Made by a program: the position numbers and the translations under genes | In this document: positions 1-7,736 of the stretch, in pieces | How positions within the stretch are numbered: position 1 is the stretch's first letter | Layout: the number at the start of each line of letters is the position of its first letter | Origin: Olsenella sp. An285 | Lineage (GTDB): Bacteria; Actinomycetota; Coriobacteriia; Coriobacteriales; Atopobiaceae | DNA length: 64,000 bases | Assembly (NCBI RefSeq): GCF_002159625.1 | Contig: NZ_NFIZ01000012.1 | Coordinates: 1 to 64,000 of the forward strand | Reading direction: 5' to 3' | Notes under the pieces: generated by a model | What the model was told of the DNA's origin: nothing | Database searches by the model: none | The model's input: only the letters and a program-made list of their open reading frames with translations

Positions 1-1335
1 GGTCGCGGCCGTCTCGGGGACGGGCTCCGGGGCCGGCTCGTTTGCCGGAGGTTCGGGCAGGGAGGGTGACTCGGGCTGAGGGGGCGCCGGAGATGCGGGG
101 TTCTTCTCGGCGGCTCTCTCGATGTTCTTCTCGCCATTCTCCCCAGGAGCCGGGGCGGCAACCCTGCGGGCACCGGGAACGGAGAGGATGGCCACCTGAC
201 GCTCGAGGTCAGCGACGCGCTCGGCAAGCGAGTCCAGGGTGAGGTCGCTGCTCGGGCGGGCTATGCGCGTGAAGGCTATCTCCAGCACCAGGCGCTGGTT
301 CGTGGCCGTGCGCATCTCGCTCGAGGCGTCGCCCAGGACGGTGAGCACGCGGGAGAGGCGGTCGGGCGAGCCGTACGCCGCCGCCTCCGCGCGCAGGGAG
401 TCGAGCTCCTCGCCCGTGGCGGCGACCACGCCCTCCGCACTCGGCACGACCGAGACCACGTAGACGTCCCGAACGTGGGCGGCGAGCTCGCGCGTGAACT
501 GCAGAAGGTCGCGGCCCGCGTCCGTGAGCTCGGAGACGGCGCCAAAGAGCGCCGCCACGTCGCGGTGCGCCATCGCGCGCGACACCGAGCCCAGCACGGA
601 GCCGGAGACCTCGCCCAGGAAGTCCGTTGCGGCGGAGAGGCTTATGTCCCCGGCACCAAAGACGGAGAGCTGCTCGAGCGAGGTGAGGGCGTCGCGCATG
701 CCGCCGCGCGCGTGACGAACCACGAGCTCGAGCGCGCGCTCGTCGTAGGTGAAGCCCTCCTTGCCGCAGACGAAGGCAAGGTGCGCCTGCATCTCGTCGT
801 TGCCTATCGCGTGGAAGTCGAAGCGCTGCACGCGACTGAGGATGGTGGCGAGGATCTTCTGCGGGTCGGTGGTGCACATGATGAAGACCACGTGCTCGGG
901 AGGCTCCTCGAGCGTCTTGAGCAGCGCGTTGAACGCCGCCGTCGTGAGCATGTGGACCTCGTCGATGATGTAGACCTTGCAGCGGCCGAGCGTGGGCGCG
1001 TAGCTCACGCGGGAGATGATCTCCTCGCGGACGTTGTCGACGCCCGTGCGCGAGGCAGCGTCGAGCTCGATGACGTCCGGGTGCTCGCCCGCCGCGATGA
1101 GGCGGCACTGCTCGCAGGTGCCGTCAGGAAGGGCGGCCGGGCCCTGCTCGCACATGAGGGCCTTCGCGAGGATGCGCGCCATCGTGGTCTTGCCCGTTCC
1201 GCGCGGGCCGCAGAACAGGTACGCATGGCTGGTGCGCCCCTCGAGCACCGCGCGCTTGAGGGTCTCGACCACGTGACTCTGGCCCACGACCTGCTCAAAG
1301 GTCTGCGGGCGATACTTGGTGTAGAGCGATTCCAT
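1..1335 (-). CDS. dnaX: DNA polymerase III subunit gamma/tau (3' end outside window)
   Basis: Clamp-loader ATPase of the replicative polymerase. The protein begins MESLYTKYRPQTF and has Walker A GPRGTGKT at residues 43-50, zinc-type cysteines near 62, 74 and 77, Walker B IIDEVHML, and the SRC-like arginine-finger region (LSRVQRFDF). After about residue 360 it becomes Pro/Ala/Glu-rich (PAPGENGEKN, PSLPEPPANEPAPEPVP), the usual linker toward the tau region. No stop occurs before the window edge, so the C-terminus is missing from view. The ATG at 1335 is chosen because the conserved N-terminus starts exactly there. It lies downstream of the SRP RNA and the YdbS/YdbT pair on the same strand; ffs next to dnaX is a common arrangement. 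Confidence 0.97.
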   Translation of the reverse strand, partial: MESLYTKYRPQTFEQVVGQSHVVETLKRAVLEGRTSHAYLFCGPRGTGKTTMARILAKALMCEQGPAALPDGTCEQCRLIAAGEHPDVIELDAASRTGVDNVREEIISRVSYAPTLGRCKVYIIDEVHMLTTAAFNALLKTLEEPPEHVVFIMCTTDPQKILATILSRVQRFDFHAIGNDEMQAHLAFVCGKEGFTYDERALELVVRHARGGMRDALTSLEQLSVFGAGDISLSAATDFLGEVSGSVLGSVSRAMAHRDVAALFGAVSELTDAGRDLLQFTRELAAHVRDVYVVSVVPSAEGVVAATGEELDSLRAEAAAYGSPDRLSRVLTVLGDASSEMRTATNQRLVLEIAFTRIARPSSDLTLDSLAERVADLERQVAILSVPGARRVAAPAPGENGEKNIERAAEKNPASPAPPQPESPSLPEPPANEPAPEPVPETAAT

Positions 1336-1448
1336 GCGGCCTCCGGCTCAACGGAACGTACGAAGCTCAAGTATACCCGGCGGTGCCGCGGGGCACTCGA
1401 AGGCCACAGGTTCTTCTCGCCACCTCCGCGGAGCCAGGAGGCTGGACG

Positions 1449-3158
1449 CTACCCACGCGGACGATACCAGGCCAGAATCTCGTCGGCAGCGTCGGCTGGC
1501 AGGTCGCGCAGCGTGAGGCCGTCGGCGTCGCCCGCCGCGGTGCGAACGGAGAGCGTGGCCACGCCGGCGCGACGCTGGAAGGGGCTGACGCGCACCTCCA
1601 TGCGCTGCAGGCGAGCGCGCGGAGCGATTACGGTGATCCGCGTGAGGCCGCCGGTAACGAGCACCAGCTCGTGGTTGGCGCGGCCGTATCTGGCCGCGCC
1701 CCAGGCTCGCAGCGCGTCCGCAACGAGGCCCACGAGCAGCGCCGCGCTCAGCATGCCCGCGGCAACGAGCACCGGGCGCAGCAGCCACCCCGCGCTCTCG
1801 AGCAGGCCGGAGAAGCCGAAGAGCCAGTGCGCGCCGAAGAAGATCGCCGTCGCGAACGGCCACCAGACAACCGCGCGCACCACGGCTCGCCGGCGCGCCA
1901 CGGGTCCCAGGCGCCCCAGCCTCGCGCGACCCAAGACGCCCGCGTAGTCCGGCAGGACCTCGGCGAGAAAGGCGTCGACCTCGTCAACGCGGATGAACGG
2001 GTGCAGCAGCACGCTGCCCGAGGGCTCACCGTCCTTCTCGCCGGGTGCGGCAACCACCTGCGCCGTGACCTCGGCGTACCCGATGAGCTGACGAATGATG
2101 CCCTGCCGCACCGCCACGTACTGCACGCGCCCCGCGGCGAGCGCGCGCGACGAGCGCGAGAGCAGGCCGTGCTCCACCACCACGCGGTCGGCGTAGCGCT
2201 CGACGCGATATCCCGCATAGCGCACGAGGTTGACCCCAAACGAGACGACCGCGCCCAGGAGCAGCGCGGCGGCGAGAAACGCCAGGACCACGGGCACGAT
2301 AACCGGGGAGATGCCGGCCACGAGCTCGTCGCCCCTGCCCACCACGTCGAGCAGCCCCCACTCTATGAGCTGGTTGACCCCGTTGACGAGGAGAACCACG
2401 AGCGCAAGAGCCTGGCTGCCGGCGCTCATCTGGGACGCCGCGGCGAGCGCGAGCTCGCGGCCCTCGAGCGAGAAGGTGGCGAGCGGGCGCTCCGTGGGGT
2501 TCGCGGCAGGAGCCGCCTCGTCCTTCTCGCCCTCCCTGACGGGGCCGGCGGCACGCCTGCGGCGGAAGAGCTCCGCGCGAAGGACGTTTGCCTCGTTAGC
2601 GCGCAGGCCGGAGATCTTGGAGGCGTCGCCCTCTGACGCCGCCGCCCCGGTGTCGAGGTCGAGCGTCAGGAGACCAAAGATCCGATCGAGCAGCGACGAG
2701 TTCATCGAGACTGTGTGGATGTGCTCGTAGGGAATCGTGAGGCTGCGGCGGCTGAACGGCCCCCAGCCCAGGCCCCAGCGCAGGCGAACGCCCTCGGACG
2801 TGAGCTCCCAGGTGCGAGCGCGCCAGATGGCGAGACTCAGGAGCAGGCAGGCCCCGAAGATGGCCGCGGCCGCGAGGGCAAGTTTGACGAGCGCGTCGAG
2901 GTCACCGGCAAAGAAGTCGGGCGCATGCACGAACGCGGCAAGCGTCACCAGGCCGGACGCCATCTTGAGCGCCTCGGCGAGCACCGAGAGCGGGTTGGCG
3001 CGATGCGCGCCGAGAAGCGCCTCGGGGACGGCGTTGGACTCCTCAAAGAGCGAGCGCTCCGGGACGGCCAGGCGCTCGAGGTCCTTCTCCAAGCTGCCGA
3101 CGTCCGCGCTCGGCGCGTCGGGGGCCGGCGGGCGAGCGTCCTTGTTGTCCGCGCTCAC
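1449..3158 (-). CDS. PH-domain membrane protein, YdbT-like
   Basis: A 569-residue membrane protein with three bacterial PH-like (bPH2, formerly DUF304) modules. Each follows hydrophobic segments. The modules appear at about 125-165 (RWGLGWGPFSRRSLTIPYEHIHTV), 310-370 (VERYADRVVVEHGLL then GRVQYVAVRQGIIRQ) and 490-560 (NHELVLVTGGLTRITVIAPRARLQRMEV). This three-module plan is that of B. subtilis YdbT. The start is a GTG at 3158 whose GTGA overlaps the TGA of the upstream YdbS-like gene, showing translational coupling. A YdbS/YdbT pair is reported in Bacillus to affect resistance to certain bacteriocins; that role is not shown here. The N-terminal 60 residues are low-complexity and Pro/Ala-rich. 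Confidence 0.85.
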   Translation of the reverse strand: MSADNKDARPPAPDAPSADVGSLEKDLERLAVPERSLFEESNAVPEALLGAHRANPLSVLAEALKMASGLVTLAAFVHAPDFFAGDLDALVKLALAAAAIFGACLLLSLAIWRARTWELTSEGVRLRWGLGWGPFSRRSLTIPYEHIHTVSMNSSLLDRIFGLLTLDLDTGAAASEGDASKISGLRANEANVLRAELFRRRRAAGPVREGEKDEAAPAANPTERPLATFSLEGRELALAAASQMSAGSQALALVVLLVNGVNQLIEWGLLDVVGRGDELVAGISPVIVPVVLAFLAAALLLGAVVSFGVNLVRYAGYRVERYADRVVVEHGLLSRSSRALAAGRVQYVAVRQGIIRQLIGYAEVTAQVVAAPGEKDGEPSGSVLLHPFIRVDEVDAFLAEVLPDYAGVLGRARLGRLGPVARRRAVVRAVVWWPFATAIFFGAHWLFGFSGLLESAGWLLRPVLVAAGMLSAALLVGLVADALRAWGAARYGRANHELVLVTGGLTRITVIAPRARLQRMEVRVSPFQRRAGVATLSVRTAAGDADGLTLRDLPADAADEILAWYRPRG

Positions 3159-3634
3159 ACGTCCTCCTTGGCGAGGCGCGCAAGCTCGGCCACGCGGTCG
3201 CGCAGCTCGTTGGCGTCGTCCTCCGCGAGGCCCGGAATCTCGAAGCTCTCCCCCGCCGTGGAGACGGTCACCGTTGCCAGGCCGTGCGCGCGCAGGATGG
3301 GACCCTGCTTGGTCTGCACGTGCTGGACCCTTACGAGCGGGACGAGCACGCGCTTCTTGACGAACACGCCGTGGTAGAGGTCGACGTCCGTTGGCGTGAC
3401 GTCGTAGCGCCACGTCGCGTACTCGATGCGAGGGGAGATCAGGAGGTCGAGGATGCAGACGACCTCTATGATGCCGGCAACGAGGTAGACCCAGAAGACG
3501 TCCCCGCCCAGGTGGCGAACGACGAGCCACGCGACGGCGGCGAGCACGGCGACGACGGCGATTCCGACGACGTCCGAGACGTACCAGACCCGCAGCATGC
3601 GGGGGTCAAGGCGGTGCGCGGGAAGCTGGGCCAT
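3155..3634 (-). CDS. PH-domain membrane protein, YdbS-like
   Basis: A 159-residue protein starting MAQLPAHRLDPRMLRVWYVSD. Two transmembrane segments (about 20-40 and 45-65) are followed by one bPH2 module (WRYDVTPTDVDLYHGVFVKKRVLVPLVRVQHVQTKQGPILRAHGL). This is the family's typical length and plan. The ATG at 3634 has AAGGAG about 6 bases upstream. It overlaps the next gene by four bases (GTGA) and forms a two-gene operon with the YdbT-like protein. An antisense reading frame through this region is far longer, but only this part carries family sequence. Confidence 0.85.
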   Translation of the reverse strand: MAQLPAHRLDPRMLRVWYVSDVVGIAVVAVLAAVAWLVVRHLGGDVFWVYLVAGIIEVVCILDLLISPRIEYATWRYDVTPTDVDLYHGVFVKKRVLVPLVRVQHVQTKQGPILRAHGLATVTVSTAGESFEIPGLAEDDANELRDRVAELARLAKEDV

Positions 3635-3713
3635 GCAACTCCTTTCGCGAGGGTCGAGCTGCATTATTGCACGAAGCCTGTTCCGGAGGCGGGGCGTTCG
3701 CTCCGCCTCATGC

Positions 3714-3808
3714 GAAATTAGTTCGCATTGGATTCCTGAAAACTCCCCGAATCGGGACAAAAGTCCAGTTGGCCACTTTTTGTGGGAATCCAAATGCGAA
3801 CTAATTTC
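3714..3808. repeat. 95-bp palindromic intergenic element, copy 1
   Basis: The arms are 3714-3736 and 3785-3808, complementary over 23 bases with one extra A in the right arm. The core of the arm is GAAATTAGTTCGCATTGG. A second 95-bp copy at 59541-59635 aligns end to end without gaps when reverse-complemented. The two share both arms and the internal blocks CCTGAAAAC (element positions 22-30), AAAA (46-49) and CCAGTTG (52-58). Between the blocks, small hairpins differ in sequence. It sits between the YdbS-like start and the SRP RNA. It could be a MITE-like element or a structured RNA. Confidence 0.8.
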
Positions 3809-3846
3809 CGGGAGCCGCCGTGCACCATCGAAAAACGGCACGAAAA

Positions 3847-3955
3847 GAGCGCGCTCGATGGGATCGGATGCCCGCCAGAGGCCCCTTATGGCTGCTGCCT
3901 CCCGGCCCTGACCAGGTTCGAGGTGTTGCGTCACCCGACCCCATCGAACGCGCTC
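3847..3955 (-). ncRNA. ffs: Signal recognition particle RNA, small bacterial type (4.5S)
   Basis: Read on the minus strand, the apical core GGTCAGGGCCGGGAGGCAGCAGCC-type segment (positions 3890-3914) matches the invariant SRP domain IV sequence: GGUCAGG, asymmetric loop, AGCAGCC. The ends pair in a long helix. The 5' GAGCGCGTTCGATGGGGTCGG pairs with the 3' CCGATCCCATCGAGCGCGCTC, and TTTT follows at 3846-3843. The length of about 109 nt fits the small SRP RNA without an Alu domain. Exact ends are estimated from pairing. Confidence 0.93.
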
Positions 3956-4036
3956 GCAGAACACTCTACCAAAGTTGGCCCCGGCACGCCACGTGCGCGC
4001 TACCCTTGACGAAACGCCGATGAACCGGAGGTGCCC

Positions 4037-5851
4037 ATGCGCAACAACTTCTGCAAGGCCCCGCTCTGGGAGTGCAACGACGACCTGGCGCGTGTGGCGC
4101 TGGGCGAGCGCCCCGCAGACCTCGTGATTCGCCACGCGTGCCTCGTGAGCGTGACCACCCACGAGATCTTGCCCGATGCCGACATCGCCATTTCCCGCGG
4201 CCGCATTGCCTACCTGGGCATCGAGGGGCACACGGCCGAGCACTGCATAGGCCCCGAGACGCGCGTCATCGATGCCACGGGCCTCTATGCCGCGCCCGGC
4301 CTCATGGACAGCCACATCCACGTGGAGAGCGCGATGGTCGGCGTGGCGGAGTACGCGCGCGCCGTCGTGCCCCACGGCACCACCGGCATCTTCTGCGACC
4401 CGCACGAGGTGGCCAACGTCCGCGGCATGCCCGGCGTGCGCGCGATGTTCGAGGACGCACGCAGGACGCCGCTCAAGGCCATGATGACGCCGCCCTCCTG
4501 CGTGCCCGCGGTCACGGGAGTCGAGGACACGGGCGCCGCTGTCACGGCGCGGGACATAGAGGATGCCATGGGCTGGGACAACGTGGTCGCCCTGGGGGAG
4601 ATGATGAACTTCCCGGGCATCCTGGCGCACGAGGACAACGCGCTCGGCGAGGTTCGAGTCACGCTCGCGGCAGGTCGCGTGGTGACCGGCCACTTCCCCT
4701 CCCCCGACCGCGATCGCGCCCTTGCCGCCTACGTCGCCTCCGGGGTCTCCTCCTGCCACGAGTCCGGAAGCTTCGACGAGGTGCTCGCCAAGCTCCGCAT
4801 GGGTATGCACGTTCAGCTTCGCCAGGGCTCGGCGTGGCTCAACCTCCCGGGCTATCTGCCCCAGCTCGTGGCCGCGGGCGTCGACACGCGCCTGTGCCTG
4901 CTCTGCACGGACGACTGTCACCCCGAGACGCTGGTGAGTGACGGTCACATGGACCGCGTGCTGCGCACCGCCGTCGAGCTTGGCCTCGACCCCGTGACCG
5001 CCCTCCAGATGTGCACCATCAACTGCGCGGAGTACTTCGGCCTCGCGCACGACATGGGCTCCGTCACGCCGGGCAAGTGCGCCGACATCGTCCTTCTCGA
5101 CAGCCTGCGGGACTTCCGCGCACAAGCGGTGATCATCGACGGGGAGCTCGTGGCGCAGGACGGTCGTGCCCTCTTTGACGTGCCCCCATACGAGTGGCCC
5201 GACTGGATGACCCACACCATGGACCTGGGGCTCGCGCCCACGGCGGAGACCTTCCGCGTCCCCGTCCCGGGTCGTCCGAACGGAGCGGCGCGCGTGCGCG
5301 CCATGGGCATCGAGCCCGGAGACACCCTCACGCGCGACGTCGTGGTCGAGGTCCCGGTGCGCGATGAGTCGCTTCTTGCCAGCCCCGCCGACGACATCCT
5401 CAAGGTGGCGGTCTTCGACAGGCACCACGGCGAGGCCGGGACGCACTCCTTCGGCTTTGTCACGGGGTTCGGCATCCACGGGGCGCTCGCGCAGACCGTG
5501 AGCCACGACGCGCACAACCTCCTCGTCATGGGCGACAACGACGAGGACATGGCGCTCGCCGCCCAAACGCTCGTCGAGTGCGGCGGCGGGGAGGTGGCCG
5601 TTGCCGACGGCAAGGTGCTCGCGCTCGTGGAGCTGCCCGTCTGCGGGCTCATGAGCACCGAGCGCGTGGAGACCGCGGCGGAGAAGGTTGCCGCAGCGAG
5701 AAGGGCCTGGACGCAGATGGGCTGCAAGATGCCGTCGCCCTTCATGACGATGGGCGTGATGTCGCTCGCCTGCGTGCCCGAGCTTCGCCTCACCAACCGC
5801 GGCTACGTCAACTGCCTCACCTTCGAGATGGAGGACCTGCTCGTGGAGTAG
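4037..5851 (+). CDS. ade: Adenine deaminase
   Basis: Converts adenine to hypoxanthine and ammonia (amidohydrolase superfamily, purine salvage). The 604-residue length is close to the family's usual 570-600. Metal-binding motif H93-x-H95 lies in GLMDSHIHVESAM. HGTTGIFCDPHEVANV, GEMMNFPGIL and the C-terminal Ade-family block (GGGEVAVADGKVLALVELPVCGLMS) are present. The ATG at 4037 follows CGGAGG by five bases; an in-frame GTG at 4031 overlaps that ribosome site and is less likely. No purine-riboswitch-like element is visible in the short leader after the SRP RNA. Transcribed alone. Confidence 0.96.
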   Translation: MRNNFCKAPLWECNDDLARVALGERPADLVIRHACLVSVTTHEILPDADIAISRGRIAYLGIEGHTAEHCIGPETRVIDATGLYAAPGLMDSHIHVESAMVGVAEYARAVVPHGTTGIFCDPHEVANVRGMPGVRAMFEDARRTPLKAMMTPPSCVPAVTGVEDTGAAVTARDIEDAMGWDNVVALGEMMNFPGILAHEDNALGEVRVTLAAGRVVTGHFPSPDRDRALAAYVASGVSSCHESGSFDEVLAKLRMGMHVQLRQGSAWLNLPGYLPQLVAAGVDTRLCLLCTDDCHPETLVSDGHMDRVLRTAVELGLDPVTALQMCTINCAEYFGLAHDMGSVTPGKCADIVLLDSLRDFRAQAVIIDGELVAQDGRALFDVPPYEWPDWMTHTMDLGLAPTAETFRVPVPGRPNGAARVRAMGIEPGDTLTRDVVVEVPVRDESLLASPADDILKVAVFDRHHGEAGTHSFGFVTGFGIHGALAQTVSHDAHNLLVMGDNDEDMALAAQTLVECGGGEVAVADGKVLALVELPVCGLMSTERVETAAEKVAAARRAWTQMGCKMPSPFMTMGVMSLACVPELRLTNRGYVNCLTFEMEDLLVE

Positions 5852-6163
5852 GGGGCGCAGGTACCGTGCAAAGGTGCCGGGCACTTCCGCGCGGCATCCC
5901 CGGACATGGACAGGGGCCCGTCGACGCCATGCGTCCCGGGCCCCCACTTCGGCAGCTGCCAAGCTGTTAAGCTCTACAGTGCGACGGCACGCGGATAAGG
6001 TCACCGTGCGGTCGCTCCCTGCGCAAGGAGTATCATTCCCGATTCTTCCGCCCGCAGGGCCGACGCTCCGGTGAGCGGTACCCTTCACCGGGCAAGCACA
6101 TTTCCGGGACAGCTCCTTCACGGGACGCTAGGATTTGTCAGGTAGGCAACTCAAGGGAGACTC
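5852..6163. other. Intergenic region with strong hairpin after ade
   Basis: No gene is seen. A GC-rich hairpin at 5913-5944 (GGGGCCCG, internal GACGC/GCGTC, CGGGCCCC) lacks a T-run, so it is only terminator-like. Just upstream is a short palindrome built on AAGTGCCCGGCACCTT. The ribosome site for the next gene is near 6150. Confidence 0.5.
5913..5944 (+). terminator. Terminator-like hairpin after ade, no T-run
   Basis: Stem GGGGCCCG with CGGGCCCC, extended inward by GACGC/GCGTC around a 3-base loop. Position 60-90 bases after the ade stop suggests a 3'-end role. The absence of a T-tract makes intrinsic termination uncertain. Confidence 0.4.
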
Positions 6164-6742
6164 ATGGCAAAGAAGAACGCCGCGCGCCGCAAGGCCACAA
6201 CCGACTCGCAGCCCGCGTTTGACGACAGCAAGTACGGCTACGTGCTCTACTCGATGACCTTCGACTACAACGAGCTCGGCCTTGCCCGGGCCTCCGAGCT
6301 TCTGGCCCCGCGCATGAGAGGCGCCCTCTCGACGGCCTCGTTCATCTCGCTCGCCGTGCTCGTGCTCGCGGCGCTGGCCTTTGGAAACCAGGGGTACCCG
6401 CTGCTCATCGCCCTCTTCCTCGTCTCGGTGGGCCTTCTGTACGCCTCCTCCAACATCGCCCGTCTGCGCCTGCGCTACGCGCGCACGACGACGCTCGACC
6501 CCGCCGACTACGACGGCGCCCTCCACGTTGCGGTGGGAGACGACGCGATCCACGTGCGCGACGCCCAGGGCGCGGGCGGCGACTACCCCCTCTCCGAGCT
6601 CAAGACCTCCAACAGCAGCCCCGAGGGCATCCTTGCCGGCTTTGGTGCCAAGCGCTACGTCTTTGTCCCTCGCAGCTCCATGAGCGAGGGTCGCTTCCAC
6701 GAGCTCGCCCGCATGCTCGCCGAAAGGTGCCCCAAGAAGTAG
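6164..6742 (+). CDS. Small membrane protein of unknown function, YcxB-like C-terminus
   Basis: 192 residues. A charged N-terminus (MAKKNAARRK) precedes FDDSKYGYVLYSMTFDYNE, two adjacent transmembrane helices at about 58-74 and 80-96, and a soluble C-terminal domain ending GAKRYVFVPRSSMSEGRFHELARMLAERC. The last segment resembles the YcxB-type domain (short beta-rich domain after two helices, ending F-vP...f....f...l), which has no defined function. GGGAGA precedes the ATG. Function cannot be assigned. Confidence 0.75.
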   Translation: MAKKNAARRKATTDSQPAFDDSKYGYVLYSMTFDYNELGLARASELLAPRMRGALSTASFISLAVLVLAALAFGNQGYPLLIALFLVSVGLLYASSNIARLRLRYARTTTLDPADYDGALHVAVGDDAIHVRDAQGAGGDYPLSELKTSNSSPEGILAGFGAKRYVFVPRSSMSEGRFHELARMLAERCPKK

Positions 6743-6744
6743 CG

Positions 6745-6783
6745 CATAACGTGACAAAGGGACAGTCCCTTTGTCACGTTATG
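6745..6783. repeat. Perfect palindrome, GGGAC-A-GTCCC family
   Basis: 19-bp perfect arms around one A. The left arm is CATAACGTGACAAAGGGAC. It starts three bases after the preceding stop codon. Related palindromes occur at 10587-10624, 11874-11902, 11940-11968, 28471-28502 and 59722-59750, all at gene ends. It could act as a terminator hairpin or be REP-like; no long T-run follows. Confidence 0.8.
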
Positions 6784-6789
6784 TATACT
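6784..6789 (+). promoter_or_regulatory. Candidate -10 element (TATACT) for the esterase pair
   Basis: TATACT directly abuts the palindrome at 6745-6783. The matching -35 (GACAGT at 6761, 17-base spacer) would lie inside the palindrome's right half and is weak. Confidence 0.35.
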
Positions 6790-6826
6790 GGGCGTCGTTC
6801 TTCTCGACTACACCAAGGAGGCCGAC

Positions 6827-7684
6827 ATGGCTCTCATCAGCGTTGACTACTTCTCCTCCTGCCTCATGCGCACCACCACGCTCGAGGTCATCCTCCCCTT
6901 TGACAACCAGGGCGACGCCTACGCCACGGACTCCGTGATGCGCCGCGAGGGAGGCGACCTCGAGCGCGACCTCAAGGCGTGGGCCTCGCGCCCCTACCCG
7001 CAGAAGCAGGCGCCGTACCGGACCCTCTTCCTGCTGCACGGCATCTCGGGCAACCACGCGGATTGGATCTCCGAGACCCGCATCCGCCACTGGGCGGAGT
7101 CTCGCGGCATCGCCGTGGTCATGCCCTCCGGCTACAACGCCTTCTACCTCGATCAGCCCGAGGTCCACAACTACTACGGACGCTACGTGGGCCAGGAGCT
7201 CGTCGAGGTGGCACGGTGCATGTTCCCGCTCTCGGACCGCCGCGAGGACACCTTCATCGGCGGCATCTCCATGGGCGCGTACGGCGCGCTGCGCAACGGC
7301 CTCAAGTACTGCGAGACCTTTGGCTCGGTGGTGGCTCTCTCCTCGGCCATGGTGATCGACGGGTTCGACCAGATCATCTCGGACGACCTCTTCTTCCTCT
7401 CGCGCCCGTTCCTCGAGCACACCTTCGGCGACCTCTCCCACGTGCGCGGCTCCGACAAGGACCCGGCGCGCCTGGCGGCCGACCTCGTCTACTGCGACCG
7501 CCCGCGCCCGCGCATCTTCATGAGCTGCGGCAACCAGGACCCGCTTGCCGAGCCCAACCGAGTTCTCGCCCGACGCATGCGCGACACTGGTCTAGACGTC
7601 ACGTATCATGAGATGGATGGCGGTCACGACTGGGACTTCTGGAACGCGGCGCTTCCCGAGGCGCTCAACTGGCTCGTTCGCTAG
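6827..7684 (+). CDS. Putative esterase, alpha/beta hydrolase (tributyrin-esterase/esterase D type)
   Basis: 285 residues. Oxyanion HG is in FLLHGISGNHADW, nucleophile Ser148 in GGISMGAYGA, the probable acid Asp in SCGNQDPL, and the His in DGGHDWDFW. This is the esterase-family layout related to S-formylglutathione hydrolase and tributyrin esterase EstA. No signal peptide, so cytoplasmic. The ATG at 6827 is preceded by AAGGAGG. It is followed after about 50 bases by a paralogue with the same catalytic layout, suggesting tandem duplication and co-transcription. The substrate, probably small acyl esters, cannot be read from sequence. Confidence 0.85.
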   Translation: MALISVDYFSSCLMRTTTLEVILPFDNQGDAYATDSVMRREGGDLERDLKAWASRPYPQKQAPYRTLFLLHGISGNHADWISETRIRHWAESRGIAVVMPSGYNAFYLDQPEVHNYYGRYVGQELVEVARCMFPLSDRREDTFIGGISMGAYGALRNGLKYCETFGSVVALSSAMVIDGFDQIISDDLFFLSRPFLEHTFGDLSHVRGSDKDPARLAADLVYCDRPRPRIFMSCGNQDPLAEPNRVLARRMRDTGLDVTYHEMDGGHDWDFWNAALPEALNWLVR

Positions 7685-7736
7685 GGCGCACGGCACAGGA
7701 GTCGAAACGCAAGACCTCACGAGGAGGGACGCGAGA

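Noticed and set aside
3960-4036. Purine riboswitch upstream of ade
   Set aside because: Only about 75 bases between the SRP RNA and the start codon, with no conserved purine aptamer elements.
3660-6121. Upstream extension of the YdbS-like gene across the SRP RNA and ade on the opposite strand
   Set aside because: The extension is antisense to ade and crosses a structural RNA; family sequence and ribosome site begin at 3634.
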